64,000 bases of DNA from Sisyra terminalis (Eukaryota; Arthropoda; Insecta; Neuroptera; Sisyridae), in NCBI GenBank assembly GCA_958496175.1, contig OY292274.1:14591689-14655688 (forward strand), given 5' to 3'. A model generated the notes under the pieces. The model was not told where the DNA came from, did not search any database, and saw only the letters and a program-made list of their open reading frames with translations. Below, in pieces: positions 20,993 to 33,741 of the stretch (the stretch's first letter is position 1; every line of letters begins with the position of its first letter). A program made the translations under genes and the position numbers.

Positions 20993-21108
20993 TTAGCTAT
21001 TTGCCGTGCTGCGGACGCGAACTCTTGTCCACGAGCTGTTCCAGCAGGTCGATGATTGCCTACGTTTCCTTTTCCCCTCTGGCCCCTGTGCTGTTTTTCC
21101 TTCTGTTC
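20993..21108 (-). CDS. Candidate exon A6 with CWNSSWTRVRV, unit 1
   Basis: Acceptor ATCTAGCACAG, then a phase 2 frame of 37 codons rich in Lys/Arg ending CWNSSWTRVRVRSTANS stop. Locus G (42802-42903) encodes CWKSSWTRIRVHRTASK with a stop at the same place, so this frame is shared. Splicing A5 directly to A6 would create a TGA at the junction, so A6 may be an alternative or separate exon. Locally GC-rich. Confidence 0.4.
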
Positions 21109-21802
21109 CTGTGCTAGATATAGTGACGTGGGATTAGGAATGTCCGAATACTCAATAATTCCTCCATTCTACGTTAGCAAATAGAGTGTCAGGGGACAAT
21201 TATGGATATAATTGTGATTGATAACAACAAATTATTTTGACATTAAAGATAAACTTTATGGCAACGAAACATATTTGAAGAAAACTTAAGCCATTAACAA
21301 AGAAATTCAAAGAAAGATTGATTTTTTGACACACAGAAATTTTTCAAAGTAGTCTTGAGAAGATCTTCAAAAGGCAAAATGCTGTGCTAACTAACTGCTG
21401 CAATAAATTAATTTCGTTTCCTGATTCTTATACTCAAGGTTTATAAATTATTGCACTGGTTGCCCCATTAGACAAAAAAATGACGTCTTACGAAAAATTT
21501 TGAAGTTTGAATCAGTCTAAAGATATATACGAATTTTTTTTTTTTTTTTTTACCGAATCTCTCCAATTTGGATATTATAACAGTAATAATTTCCTTCCGT
21601 ATGTTATTAGTGATAAGTCCACAAATACACGGAGGCATGATGGAAAGTCTAAGCTTTGAACTTGTGCGTCTGCAATTGCATATCTCTTCTTATTTAGAAA
21701 GAAAAACGGACACTCCTTTTCTGAAATTTTAAAAAACTATTGATTGAATGATAAAAGTAATAAAACTCTAACGGATTACCATTCACCAAATATATTTGTT
21801 AC

Positions 21803-21862
21803 AAAGCGAATTTAATTTAGGTAACAACTGCTTTTCTCTGCATCCATTTTGAGACTCAAAAT
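21803..21862 (-). CDS. Gene A microexon A5, unit 1
   Basis: Acceptor TTTATTTTTACAG and donor GTAACA enclose 60 nt. Phase 2 in and out; reads FESQNGCREKQLLPKLNSL without a stop. Joined to A4 the junction codon is Tyr. A symmetric 60 nt exon is a microexon. No family recognised. Confidence 0.45.
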
Positions 21863-22032
21863 CTGTAAAAATAAAATCATATTATTATTTGAATTTGAGT
21901 ACAATTATTTCACTCAAGAAGACTGTTTTAATGTTATTGTAAAATTATTGTAGGAGACATGTAAACTTTTAAAATGGTAGGTAAATAGTAAAGCTCTACC
22001 TACTTGTTGTATTTTGATTATAAAACTATTAC

Positions 22033-22140
22033 ATGAATATTCCACAATCACCACACTGCATTCATTCCAGATTTGGTTGTTTTCAGGTAAACTCCAAGTC
22101 CTATTGACCCCCGAAATTGTGGGTTTGGAGGAGAATAATG
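22033..22140 (-). CDS. Gene A candidate exon A4, unit 1
   Basis: Acceptor GGGATTCGCAG and donor GTAATAG enclose 108 nt, phase 2 in and out. It encodes LFSSKPTISGVNRTWSLPEN followed by NQIWNECSVVIVEYS. Upstream, the open frame continues through MGFAALFSS to a stop, so an alternative start at that Met is possible; its hydrophobic stretch is too short for a clear signal peptide. Confidence 0.45.
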
Positions 22141-22193
22141 CTGCGAATCCCATGGACAATTACACCACATTATAGGATTTCTGTATCCGAAAG

Positions 22194-22301
22194 TCATTCC
22201 TGGATTCGTTCAAAAAGCGTGGATTCATTAAAGCCATTTTTTGTGGATGTACACCAAAACTTAACTTTTATATGTAAAGAGGGTCTCTCTTTCACTTCCA
22301 T
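22194..22301 (-). CDS. Block A candidate exon A3, unit 1/2 junction copy
   Basis: Opens with ATG directly after TTTATTTTAG and reads 35 codons, including KFWCTSTKNGFNESTLFERI, to a stop. Paralogous to B3. The 74 nt intron before it (22302-22375, GTAAGTATG...TTTTAG) matches the block B intron in length and signals. Confidence 0.4.
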   Translation of the reverse strand: MEVKERPSLHIKVKFWCTSTKNGFNESTLFERIQE

Positions 22302-22665
22302 CTAAAATAAAAGTTTTTAATTTAATCTGGGTATTAGGTACCTTGATACTTTGATCCAAAGATTTACATACTTACCACAAAAGTTTATTGTCTTTATTTA
22401 ACTCTCATTTAACTTTTACGCAATTGTCTACAAAGAATTTGAAGTTGAGTAAAACTTGAAGTAATTTCACAAAATCTTCGTAAATTTTATTACATCTTAT
22501 TGTCGGACTATTAATTTCATCTTATGACTCCAAAAAAAAAAAAAAAAAAAGGCGAAGACTGCAACGTGCAAAAGTAAGAGCCGAAGAGGAACTCGAATTG
22601 GGGAAAAACTTGGGATTATTGTTCTCTATCCTCACACATATCACATCTCATTTCCGCATTATTAC

Positions 22666-22789
22666 TTTCAACCCATGTGTTCGATTAGTACTTGAGGATA
22701 GTAGTTTGTAGAAGCCAGAACCAAGTAGAGCTTCGTTGGTACTAATTCTTGTCAAATCTTCATCATCTGATCCGTGCAGTAATATGGAC
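22666..22789 (-). CDS. Block A candidate exon A1, unit 1/2 junction copy
   Basis: Same 124 nt segment and splice signals as 157-280. With A3-A7 at 20812-22301 this makes one complete block A copy read leftward across the unit boundary. About 100 bp matching the B2 exon are deleted between A1 and A3 in every A copy. Confidence 0.35.
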
Positions 22790-25700
22790 CTGGTAACTGA
22801 ACAAAGAGTCAATATTCCTGATTCAAGTATGGTACTACCTAGGTACTACCAAATGGTTCCAACAAATCCCGAGGGAATTAATTGAAATAACTTTTCAAAT
22901 GACGTCAAATATAAGGGGCAATACTTAATAAACCCTGAGATAGATTGCCAATAGAACACAAGACATTGTTAGAATACCTAATAATATATATTAAGTTCCT
23001 AATAACTATACAACATGCAAAAGCAACAAGTAGCATTTGTTTGTATTCCATTGATTCCTATTTTGGAAAATTTAAATATCAATTTCGGAAATATATAATA
23101 ATGCAAGCGATTAAATAAGACAATTAACATAATTTTAGGGCAACAATTAAGAGAAAATTACTTTTTTCTTGTGCATGAAAAACTAACCTCATTGTAGGTA
23201 CTGTGCAATTTTTATCTTTCGACAATTTGAAAAATTTACTTACAGTTTTCCATTTCCATATTCCAATCGATGCACCAAATAATAGTTTTGCTATAAATTG
23301 AGAAATTTAATTAATAATGCACAAATTTCCGCTACTTTATCGCTGATTTCATTGCAACTTGGTCGATCAAAACAACAGGTGGTCGGCAGTTGTTGTATGT
23401 GTATGTATACACATAAAAGGAGAATAATAATAATAAAGTAAGTAGAAAAGATCGATGAAATGCAAGTTAAAGAGAGAAGTGAATAGTATCACGTAAACTA
23501 ACATTTCCAACATTTTCCACCCGTCCCCATATTCCTTTCGACTCCTTAATACTTCGAAAGGTAAAAATAACGCTTTGCATTTTCCCTGTTTTTAGTTGAA
23601 CATAATTTATTTTTCACCAATTAAGGGCATATCCTAAGTGGGGGGATCGTGGGGATAAATTCAAGGCATTCAAGTTAACCAAAAAAATAATGCCAATCAG
23701 GCAGTTATTGTACTGTTCAAACGGTTCTAAACGATTCGGAATGTTCAATAAAACATGAACGACCATTGTTGTATTGAACTGCCCCCTAGCGAAATAATAT
23801 GACAATACCTTTGAATTTTAAAATATGAAATTTTTGAACCCAAAACTTGGACCATAAAAATGTAACGCCTTTAATATTGGAATGACATTGAATTACAGCA
23901 ATAAAGAAATTTAAAATTAAATAAGGGCAAGAGAGTTTATGGAGAGTGTAGGTAGCTCAGAATTCTCACAGAACACCCTAAACATATCTAAAACAAATAT
24001 TATTTTTCTATCCAATTTTCCTTTTTTCCCCATCAAAGTCTGACACAATAATGAAAATTGCAAACCACAACATTATAGGTCCATAAGAAGCTAAAATGAA
24101 AAAGCTTTTTCTTTAATAAATCCAAGTTAAAATAAAAAGCGTTGAATATGGCAAAGGGTGTGGGAATTGTCATTTGATTGTTTGCAAATGAAAAAGGCGA
24201 AACTAGAAAAATAAATAAAACCGGCTCTAGAATTTAATCGTGAAAATCATAAGGAAAAAAATTGGAATATTTAATTCATATTCTAGCGATTTTCCTTTGA
24301 CAAGTAATGTGACAGCGGTGAAAAAATTTTCATATTGCAAACCTTTTCTTTGGGCACATTCAACATAACCTTTTGTCTAACTTTTTAGATGAAAGAAAAA
24401 CTGGTCAATAAAATAATGATTTCCCAACTGTAGGCATTCTGAAATGACAATTTTTAGTTCGTTATAAATAAAAATTTACTTGAAAACCCAATGGAACCAA
24501 GAATTTCTTTCAGTGTTCAAATAGTTCAAACGAAAATGTATGGCAATTATTGTATGAAACTGGCCTCTGGTTAATGAACTTTACAATATCTTTGAATTTG
24601 AAAATATGAAATTTTTGAACGCTTTGAAACCACGGAATATGTTAAAACTATAAAAATTAAATCCTATTATATTGGGACCATTTGAACTCTTAAATAGCGA
24701 TCTACATATAATAACTAATATCAATAATTTACTGATTATTTGGTTTCAATGTAAACCAGAAAAATCGACATTGTAATTGAATTGGATTAAATCTAATGTG
24801 AACAATCCATTAGCAACCTGTAGGTACTGACCTCATATTCCTATCGATAATTTATTTAAAAAAAAAAAAGCAATAAGAAAGTTTCTTTAATTCAATTCGG
24901 TTAGTGCAATACTTTAGTTATTCAGCGTTAAGAATTTAAAAAGCTTCCAACAAATAGTTTTACATTAAATAAAAATTATTTAAAATAATAATTAAGAGAA
25001 CATTTTTCACCGAATTCAATTAAGAAGAGCCAATGTAATCTCACCTTCATTTAAAAACTACTTGTCGTAGGTACTATCTTCTATCAATCCATACAACTTA
25101 TTTTGAAAATAATTACGAGAGAGTACTTATTTGAGCCTTTAATTAAAATCCCAAACAAATTCCTAATCAAGAATCAGTTGAATTAGCCGATGCAATTGCT
25201 TTAATAACTAAGGAAATTTAATTGATTTTTCCTTTTTCAAGTTGAATTTTAATTCTATTGAATTATGTATATAGTGAAGAAGTTAACAATATCGTTTGCA
25301 GTGTAAATCTAGGAAATGTTTATGAGATATTTTTTAAAGGCTTAATAAAATCTTAAAAATGTTTTGATACTTGATAATAAATTTAAATAAACCATTGTGA
25401 CGTTATCCTGAATATTAAAATGAATTCTTTTAAGAAAAAGATGCAATGATGTTGCCTTAATAGTTTGATAAATACTTAAATTTCTATCAGTGGCTTAAAT
25501 ATTAAAGTATTTTTAGATATTTATCTATATGCAGCAAGTGCACAGAATGTAGTATAACATAAACAATTTGTTAAATTTGTGTGCTTATGAAAATTAAATA
25601 TTTTAGCAATTAAAAAAAATGATGTCTACAATAATTTTCTTTGTTACTTATGAAATTTACAAAATCAATTTTAAAATCAACTATACCTACAAACTTTTCA

Positions 25701-25795
25701 CACTTCATCACAATAACGACACAATAGTTTAATTATAAATCAAGTGACGGGTACAATTAATTTGTACAAACCAGTAGAAGAAATTTAAATTTCTG
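22790..25795. other. AT-rich stretch after block A, unit 2
   Basis: Equivalent of 281-3290; nothing further recognised. A 63-codon minus ORF at 23614-23805 exists only because a few bases of unit 1 (at 1272-1280) are missing here. Confidence 0.55.
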
Positions 25796-25833
25796 CCGTT
25801 GAAATCGTCGTCGATCGGCGCCACTCCAAGCCC

Positions 25834-25842
25834 TATATAAAT
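25834..25842 (+). promoter_or_regulatory. TATA box candidate, unit 2
   Basis: TATATAAAT in the same context as 3329. Confidence 0.4.
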
Positions 25843-25897
25843 GGGGAGAAAATATACATCTTTTATTTTACATTTACACTTAGTGTAGCATATATCT

Positions 25898-26005
25898 ATG
25901 GATATTATATCAATATTTATGCATCAATATCACTCTTCTATTATTAGCTGCGCTTGCAATATATATATGGGAATAGTTGATCTTCATAATCTCGATGACA
26001 ATTGA
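25898..26005 (+). CDS. 35-residue mini-ORF, unit 2
   Basis: Same protein as 3393-3500, with one synonymous change. AATAAA and a 14-base A run follow. Confidence 0.3.
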   Translation: MDIISIFMHQYHSSIISCACNIYMGIVDLHNLDDN

Positions 26006-26460
26006 TTTGTTTTCGTTGAATAAATTAAAATCATCTAAAAAAAAAAAAAACTTAAATTAATTTCACCACTTACTTAACAAATATTAATTAATCCTATTTG
26101 AAGTAATGTATGATATTGTTATGCTAAATCACCTAAACGATGATAACACAGTAGGTGGTCTTACAACTGTTGTAAATCCAATTGGAATGAATTTACAACG
26201 ATACACCACGAGAGGTATACGGGGTGATTACGTATGAGTATTTAAAGATAAATATTCCGAATACAAAATGAATATTGTCTAGGTAAGCTATACTTATGCA
26301 ATCGTTGATATTAACCAGAACCAATATAACATAGTGAATAATATCAACTTACTTGAATTATAAATGATTATCTAATCTCTGGATGCATTTCTCCTGCACA
26401 GCGTCATAGAAAGATTTTTACAATCCAAAGGTACGTTTTCCAACTGATTTCTCATAAACG

Positions 26461-26760
26461 CGCCATAAGTACCTACTTTGTGGATGTACGCCAAAATGTT
26501 TCTTTTATATTATAGATGAACTTTTTTTTCTTGTTCAACCTAAAAAAATAGTTTTAATTTCCATTCTATTACATAGTATCATGTACCAGAAAACTTATTA
26601 CCTCAAAAGCCTTTTGTCGTCAACTCTCTGCTTACTTTAAGCGTAATTATGGTTGTCTACGAGAAACTTAAATTGGAGAAAAACTTGAGTGATAGTTTTG
26701 CACTATCTTTGTATATTCCACATCCACATTATTACTTTCATTCCATGGGGGGAGCAAGAT
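26461..26760 (-). pseudogene. Block C, unit 2
   Basis: As 3955-4250; small indels near 26622 and 26701 distinguish units 2 and 3 from unit 1. Confidence 0.5.
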
Positions 26761-27385
26761 AGTAAAGTTGGGAACAGAAGCGTACGAAAAAAAGGAACAA
26801 ATGGGAAGAGTGAAGACATCTTGAGATGTAAACTTCTGTTAATTCTTCTTCGCCATAATGAGTTCAGTTATCTGTATATTATTCTAATCCCCGTAAATGA
26901 ACGAATAGTAAATTAACACTCTGACTTCCAATAAGCCTTAGGAGTCGACGTAGGTACTTCCAAATATCTCTAAGAAATTATAAGAAATGACAATTTTTAA
27001 TTTTACCGAAATTTATTAAAACTTATCGTTTACCTGTTTATACAATATTAACAATGCTGCTTTACATTGACCAAAAACGTAGCAAGAAAAAATCCACGGG
27101 AAATTAAAAAATATGCAAACATATTAAACTGGGTACCTAGTTCCTATAAAGTCAGAGCATTGTCAGATATTGTGAGTTGAAACTTATTTACATTTATTAT
27201 CATACCTATTAGTTTATGTCATTGCCATCAAGTTCATCATTAATTTGAGAACACTGAAACTGCGTACTTACACCAAACTGTCTAAGAAGTTGGCTTTTTC
27301 TTTTCGGATACCACCAGGTTGATTTCCCCCTCTCTTTGCATTTATTCTCCGTATTACTCCGTACGTTTTAATTAGCTTCACAAAA

Positions 27386-28821
27386 TAATCAAATAGTTGG
27401 TAAGACGTTTTCTAAATGACTCCACAAATCTGCACAGAAAAAGTACTTAATTTAGAATTATTATTAAATTTTGTTATAAAATATTAATCGAAGATCCCAA
27501 TGACATATTTTACGGTTCAACGATAACTGCTTCCTTCAATTCCTAGATACATTGAATCTGCACAGAAAAAAGAATCATTAATTTCTATATTTAAAACTTA
27601 AACTAAATTTTCTAAAGCTAAGCTTATAAAACTAATGATCTATCTACGTATATATATATATATATATATAAGTTATTAACGAAAAAGATCTCACATAATA
27701 TAATATAAACCCCAAATATAAAAATAATTTCATGTAGGTATTAGTATAAAATAATTTCAAGATAGAGAATACGTTTTTAGAGTACTAGATAAGAGAAATA
27801 GGCTTTTAAGGGTAGGTAGGGCAGAGGTTTTGAATCTATAAAGTGAACATTTCGTGTTCGTATTATCGTTTTATAAATTTAATGATTGCAAAGGACTGAA
27901 CGACGTGGGTCGCAGTTTTGAATCGACTATTTATCAATTGTAAGTTCAGCTATTGCACAAATGCATATATCTAAGCCAATATATAATATTAAATTTAGTA
28001 TAATGTTACAAGTTGTTAATGTTATAAAACAACTTATAAAAATTGAAACCCAAACAAGAGGTATTAAATGTTTCTATCTAAATAATACCTAAGCCTAGTT
28101 TCAATTGATTTAAAGTAGTATTAGTTTCCCGTGAAATATTGGGGTCAAAAGAATAATAGAGATAAAGTATAACTAAGCTATAGATAGGATTTGATAACGA
28201 TGACTGGTATTAGGTAATAATAAGAAGCTTGATGGCTTGAATGGCTGAAGAAGAAGGAATTTCAATAGTTTCGTCATGTCTTGAATTGCTCATCTAATCA
28301 ATTCTTCCGACTGCAATCATTCCAAGAGAATATCTGCAAAGAAAATAAAATTTAATTAAAGCAAAAAAATAAGGTTTTTAAATTCTTCATTTCTTGAGGG
28401 CCAACGTGCTAACACATCTCTTTGAATTCTTTCACATTGACAATCCATCGAATCTGCACAGACAAAACAACATTTAATCTCTTCAAATCAGTTGAATATA
28501 AAAACTTAAAATTAATAAAAAACTACGTAAAGACAATAACAATAAAGCTAAGATAATATTATAACTGAACTATTTTGGATAGGTAGGCGGCGCTAAGCTA
28601 ACAATATAAGAATTCCCATTGTTCTATTATTTTTTTTTAAAACATTCAAGGGGGAGAGGGTGGTTGTTTTGAATTAATTTTCATAACTTGGCGATTGGTA
28701 TAGAGGTCGGCTCCATTATCAATTGTTCCGCAAAAATCTGTAACAGAAAAAAATAATCAAAAACTAAAGACAATTTGGTTTCGTTTCTTCATTTCTTCAG
28801 ATTTTCCCGTGACCATTGCAT
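27386..28821 (-). other. Microexon modules, unit 2
   Basis: The six acceptors recur, with exon starts at 28821, 28737, 28453, 28333, 27557 and 27429. A (TA)n of 22 bp lies at 27649-27670. Confidence 0.4.
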
Positions 28822-28839
28822 CTGCACAGAAAAAAAAAA

Positions 28840-30655
28840 AAACACAATTAAAAAATGGAATTTGAATTTTTAAAATAAAATCAAAATATAAAAATAAACA
28901 TTCAGAAATAAAACATTTGATAAAAATACATATATCCAATAGAAATACAAGTAAATCTAAGAATTGTTTCCCCAAAAAAATAATACAATAAAAATTGAAA
29001 TAACTAGAAGAGAACATAAGATTGGTCTCATGTCACAGGTAGGTGTTTCAATCGAATAAAAAAAATATGATAACGTATTGATATCTCTGATATAGGCTGT
29101 CAGGGTAAGGGATGTTAGATATTATTTAGACTAAATAGGGTCTTAATTATCTAAATCCACAGCATGGGCTGTAGATTTGATTTAATTTTTACAAATTGTA
29201 TGATTAGTGTATATTTGGTTTCAAATATTCAATCGTTTCACAATTCTACAACGACAAATGTATTTAGAACTTAATAGTGTAGAGTAGCAGTAATATATAA
29301 TATAATCCTTCGATGGAATAATAAAGTCAGCAATCAATCGGTAGCATCTTAATGTATTGATAGTAAATTTCACTCCATGGCTCTCAGCGATAGTTCAGTT
29401 CAAAATTCATGTCAATTGAGGAACTCTTAATTATTTGAGATTGATTCCATTCATCATTAAGATCATTAATATTGCTATTTCCAAAGATCTTATTGATTAT
29501 TACATATTATGTGTTCCATACATATCCACTCTCCATCCTCATTGAACAGAAATGCACCAAATCTGAAAGAAACTGGTTTTATAATGTTACCAAATCGAAA
29601 TTTAGATTTGAAGGAAATATTGGTATTCCAGAGATATGATTACACAATCATCTTCTTTAAAAGTTTAGTACAAATATCTGAAAATTCCTATGAAAGTCGT
29701 AACTGTTGAAAAATTGCCAAAATAAACACATCTCTTACTATCATATTTGAATACCCTATTGTTATTCCATGTTAAATTTATTGACTCTAAAAACTGATTG
29801 TTGTAACGTTCCCATTAATTCCAATCTATTGTTGTGTTCTTTAAAACTTGCTAACTGCCCTATACTCTAATACAAAGTAATCAGATAATTTGAAAACAGG
29901 AAAAATAATAGTCCAAATAGAACATGCATATCTAACCTGTGCAATTCGTCAACCCATTTTCTGCTATAATTTGTCGATAAAAGTTGAATATAACAATGTC
30001 CAGTATTCCACAAATACACAAACTATATTTAAACATAATAGTTGGTAATTTTTATAATAAAAAACTTACTATGTACCACTAAAATAAATACATGAAGTTA
30101 CTTAAGTAAAAACGAGTCAAAATCACCAATATGTCTGCTGTTGAAAACAATTCTTTTTTTGTTTTCAAACAACAATTGTTACATATATGATTTAATTATT
30201 TTTTTCAAATACGAATTAACAAAAAACTTGGCGAAAATCAAATGTTCAATTAATAAAATGAATTTTAAAACACAATTTTTCTATTTCTATAAGAAAAATT
30301 TAAAGAAAAACGAGTTTTTCAGTAAAAAAATTGTTTGTTGAAAAAAGTCGGTAATGTAGTTACCAGAATTTCATAAGAAGCTGATTCAAATATTCCTATT
30401 GTGATATATTCCTATTGACTTGGGTTACATAATTTGATTGAAACTATAACTATTATTAAATCTATATGGATACTGTAAGTTTTATAGTAACTGTAAATAA
30501 ATTTAAAATTAATTTTCCCCTAGCCTATAATAGAACGCGTATGCCTATCGTATAACTTTCACGAAATACTATCGTCTTCCTATATACAATATCCATGATT
30601 AATGATGTTTTACTTATGTGAAAAAAACGATAAACTATGGTTGAGTTGAGTTTGA
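28840..30655. other. AT-rich stretch without supported gene, unit 2
   Basis: Equivalent of 6330-8150; only short AT-driven ORFs. Confidence 0.55.
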
Positions 30656-30662
30656 ATAATAC

Positions 30663-30777
30663 CTATGCTTTGCAAATGTACTGCTTTAGAGCAGTTTTTG
30701 GTGTCGAATGCATATCTTTCACACCAGTCCAAAAATCTTCAAATGAAATCTCCATTCGCGGAAAGAATCAAGGAACA
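30663..30777 (-). CDS. Block B candidate exon B5, unit 2
   Basis: Same sequence and readings as 8157-8271. Confidence 0.3.
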
Positions 30778-31319
30778 CTAAAAGAAAAAAATAACATTTG
30801 AGATTGATTGCATGAATTCAATCTTATAAGCCTTATGAAGAAACGATCAACTAATAATATTTATAGATAAAATAATAAAAATATATTATAACAAGAAGCT
30901 AGAATTTATAGCAGAAAAGAGGACAGTTGAAATTGTAATAAAATATTTAGTCATAAAAATTTTAAATTTTTAATCATATTATGCCGCATTAATCTTTTTT
31001 CCGTCTAGCATATATTAGGTACATTTTACCGAACTGTTCAGATAAATACAGATGAACTAATAATTTTTCACGATTAATTCTTTGTATTAACATAAACTAC
31101 ATACAATAATAAAATTATCCATATCAACCAGTAGGTACCTACTAATGTAAATTAGTAAATAATTTCAACTTACATACTTGAATATTGTCTCCTTATTGTT
31201 AATGAAATGACTTTCTAAGTACTACTGAATGCACTTTTTCTGATTTTTCCTGTAGATACTACTGCGGTGTTGCATGTAACTGGTTACTTAAACGGTGTCC
31301 AACGTTATTCTGACATTCA

Positions 31320-31502
31320 TTAGAATTCATTACTTCGGTCTATACCTTCGACCAATAGTTGAGTTCTAATTTTCTGAATCCATGTACCTATCCTGTATTC
31401 CAAGATTCGTTCGAAAAGCGTTTTCACTACAGGCCATTTTTTTGTGGATGTACACCAAAACTTAGCATTTATACGTAAAGAGTTTTTGTCTTTCATTTCC
31501 AA
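31320..31502 (-). CDS. Block B candidate exon B3, unit 2
   Basis: Same 60-residue frame and preceding 74 nt intron as in unit 1. Confidence 0.4.
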   Translation of the reverse strand: MEMKDKNSLRINAKFWCTSTKKWPVVKTLFERILEYRIGTWIQKIRTQLLVEGIDRSNEF

Positions 31503-31733
31503 CTAACTAAAACAAATATTTTTTTAATATTGTAATCTACTGTTACTATGTTCCAAAGGTTTTCATACTTACTTACCACAAACAAAAGCTGATTGCCTTT
31601 AGACATCTATCATTTAACTTTGATGCAGTTGCCTCCAGGGGACTTGAAGTGAAGTAAAACTTGAAGTAATCTCACAAAATCTTGGTCAATTTTTTACATC
31701 TTACTGTCGTAGGTAGTAGTAGTATCATTAATT

Positions 31734-31952
31734 TCATCTTAGGACTCCAAAACAAAGGCGAGGACAGCAACGTGCAAAAGCAAGAACCGAAGAAGGTTGG
31801 TCGTATGAAAGCTGGTCCAGTTTTAATCGTAACGAATTCGGTTTGTTGTCCAATAGATACAGCAGTTTCTTGATGGCATCGCATGCATGGCCGTTTCCAA
31901 GGAACTCGAATTCGGGAAAAACTTGGGAACATTGTTCACTATCCTCCTGCAT
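31734..31952 (-). CDS. Block B candidate exon B2, unit 2
   Basis: 72-codon frame beginning MQEDSEQCSQVFPEFEF. It differs from unit 1 by D to E and Q to E changes and by an altered A-rich run that shifts the frame after ARCCPRL to an early stop. Confidence 0.35.
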   Translation of the reverse strand: MQEDSEQCSQVFPEFEFLGNGHACDAIKKLLYLLDNKPNSLRLKLDQLSYDQPSSVLAFARCCPRLCFGVLR

Positions 31953-31967
31953 TTCCGCATTATTACT

Positions 31968-32064
31968 TTCGACCCATGTCTTGGATTAGTACTTGAGGAT
32001 AGTAGTTTGTAGAACTTCGTTGGTACCAAATCTTCATCATCTGATCCGTGCAGTAATATGAACC
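31968..32064 (-). CDS. Block B candidate exon B1, unit 2
   Basis: Same 97 nt segment and splice signals as 9459-9555. The copia target site downstream (near 32370) is empty. Confidence 0.4.
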
Positions 32065-33545
32065 TGGTAACTAAACAAAGAGTCAATATTCCTGATTCCA
32101 GTACGGTACCTACCTACTACCAAATGGTTCCATTATTGAAATTATTGGAATTATTTAAAATAACTTTTCAATGTTGACGTCAAACATAAGGGGCAATATT
32201 TCATAAACCCTAAGATTAAGTCAATAAAACATACATTGATATTGTTCGAATATCTAATATATTAAGTGTAATAACTATACCACATGCAAAACCAATAAGT
32301 AGCACTTATTTGTGTTCCATTGTTACCTACTTTGGGAAATTTCAATACCAATTTCGGAAATATAATAATGCAATCGATTAAATCTAATCAAACAATGACA
32401 ATTAACAACAAAATTTTAAGGGAACAATTAAGAGAAAATTACTTTTTACTTATGCATGAAAAACCAACCTCAATACAGTACAGTGCAATTTTTATCGATC
32501 GACAATTTGAAAAATTTACGTACAGTTTTCCATTTTCATATTCTAATGGATGCACCAAACACTCAACTATCATTATGCATATTAATTTCTTTATAAATTG
32601 GGAAATTTAATTAATAATGCACAAAATTCATTGCAACTTGGTCGACCAAAACAACAGGTGATTTATAGTTGTTTATGTTCATTATAAGTACGCATGTCAA
32701 ACTCAAAAGTGTGGTTATTTTCAAATTTTCATTTTTGCTAAAGGAAGTGATTTGAGTTTAATAATTAAAGAATAACGTTATTTTATTACAACGAACGTTG
32801 GTTTAATTTAATATTTCTTATTATTTTATGGAACGAATTACACTTAGTAATGTATAGAATAGAGTTACTGGATAGATATAAAGTAATAAAGTCAACTTTT
32901 ATTTTCTAACGTGTGTAGATGATATCGTACGTATGTATGCGTATTAATAGTAAAATAAGTAGATGAGATCGATGAGATGCAAGTATGAGAGAGAAATGAA
33001 TAGTATCATAAACCTTTCCAACATTTACCTCCCAACATTCCCCTTATTCCCGACGACTCCTTGAATAATTCTAACGGTAAAAATAAAAGATTATCATTGC
33101 ACAACGAATTGTCAGTTTTCTCTTACAAAAATAATATTATTTACAATCCCATGTAAGTATTAGTTTATTTTACAATTATTGCAATTTTCAAAATAGTTAT
33201 TGATCGTAGAAATAGTTGCAATTGCTGCATTCATTTGGTGAATCGTATTTGAACATTGGAGATTCCTTCCCATGTGTTGTTTCTAAGCCAAAAAGTTTTT
33301 AGGTTCAATTAAAGGCGATTTCCGATCTATTAGGTTGATTTAGAAGAAATGAGAAGTAAGTTTTGTAGGTATGTAGTTGGTTTACTAGCTTATAAGTTTT
33401 TTTTAATGAACCACTACTAATTAATCATAGGAATGTAGGTATATTTAGTTGTTGTTGTTGTTGTTTTAAGATTCACTTGAAACATGGACATGAAAAAGAG
33501 TAAATGAATTGGAAGATTGGAAATATATGGTACCTATCCACCTAG

Positions 33546-33635
33546 ATACCAGCTCATGGACTGCGTAAAGTTGAGGGAAGTGCTGCAGTGACGAAATTTT
33601 CATCTGAATATCACCTAGTCTTGGATGATTTGAAC
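33546..33635 (+). CDS. Block D candidate exon D1, unit 2
   Basis: Acceptor CTATCCACCTAG and a strong donor GTAAGTTAG bound exactly 90 nt. In phase 0 it encodes 30 residues including KVEGSAAVTKFSSEYHLVLD. Unit 3 carries the same exon with Tyr to Cys; in unit 1 the 10.4 kb deletion removes most of it (only 15486-15515 remains). A possible acceptor TCAATTTAAG ends at 33736, giving a 101 nt intron, but no frame stays open through the next segment. Confidence 0.45.
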
Positions 33636-33741
33636 GTAAGTTAGTTTCTATATGTAGCTATATGAAAAATTTTAAACCAAAAATAGCGACAAAGGGAAAC
33701 TTTGTTCTGAATTCATCAATTTTTATTCAATTTAAGGATGA

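Larger units (their letters stand above)
1..22509. repeat. Tandem amplicon unit 1
   Basis: First of three head-to-tail copies of a large unit; the start is arbitrary, set where the window begins. The first bases recur at 22510 and 48636, and the copies match with only scattered substitutions and small indels. Unit 1 order: end of block A, TATA/mini-ORF, block C, microexon modules, block B with copia inserted, foldback element, DNA transposon, rest of block A. It lacks about 10.4 kb found in unit 2; the junction lies near 15516. Confidence 0.97.
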
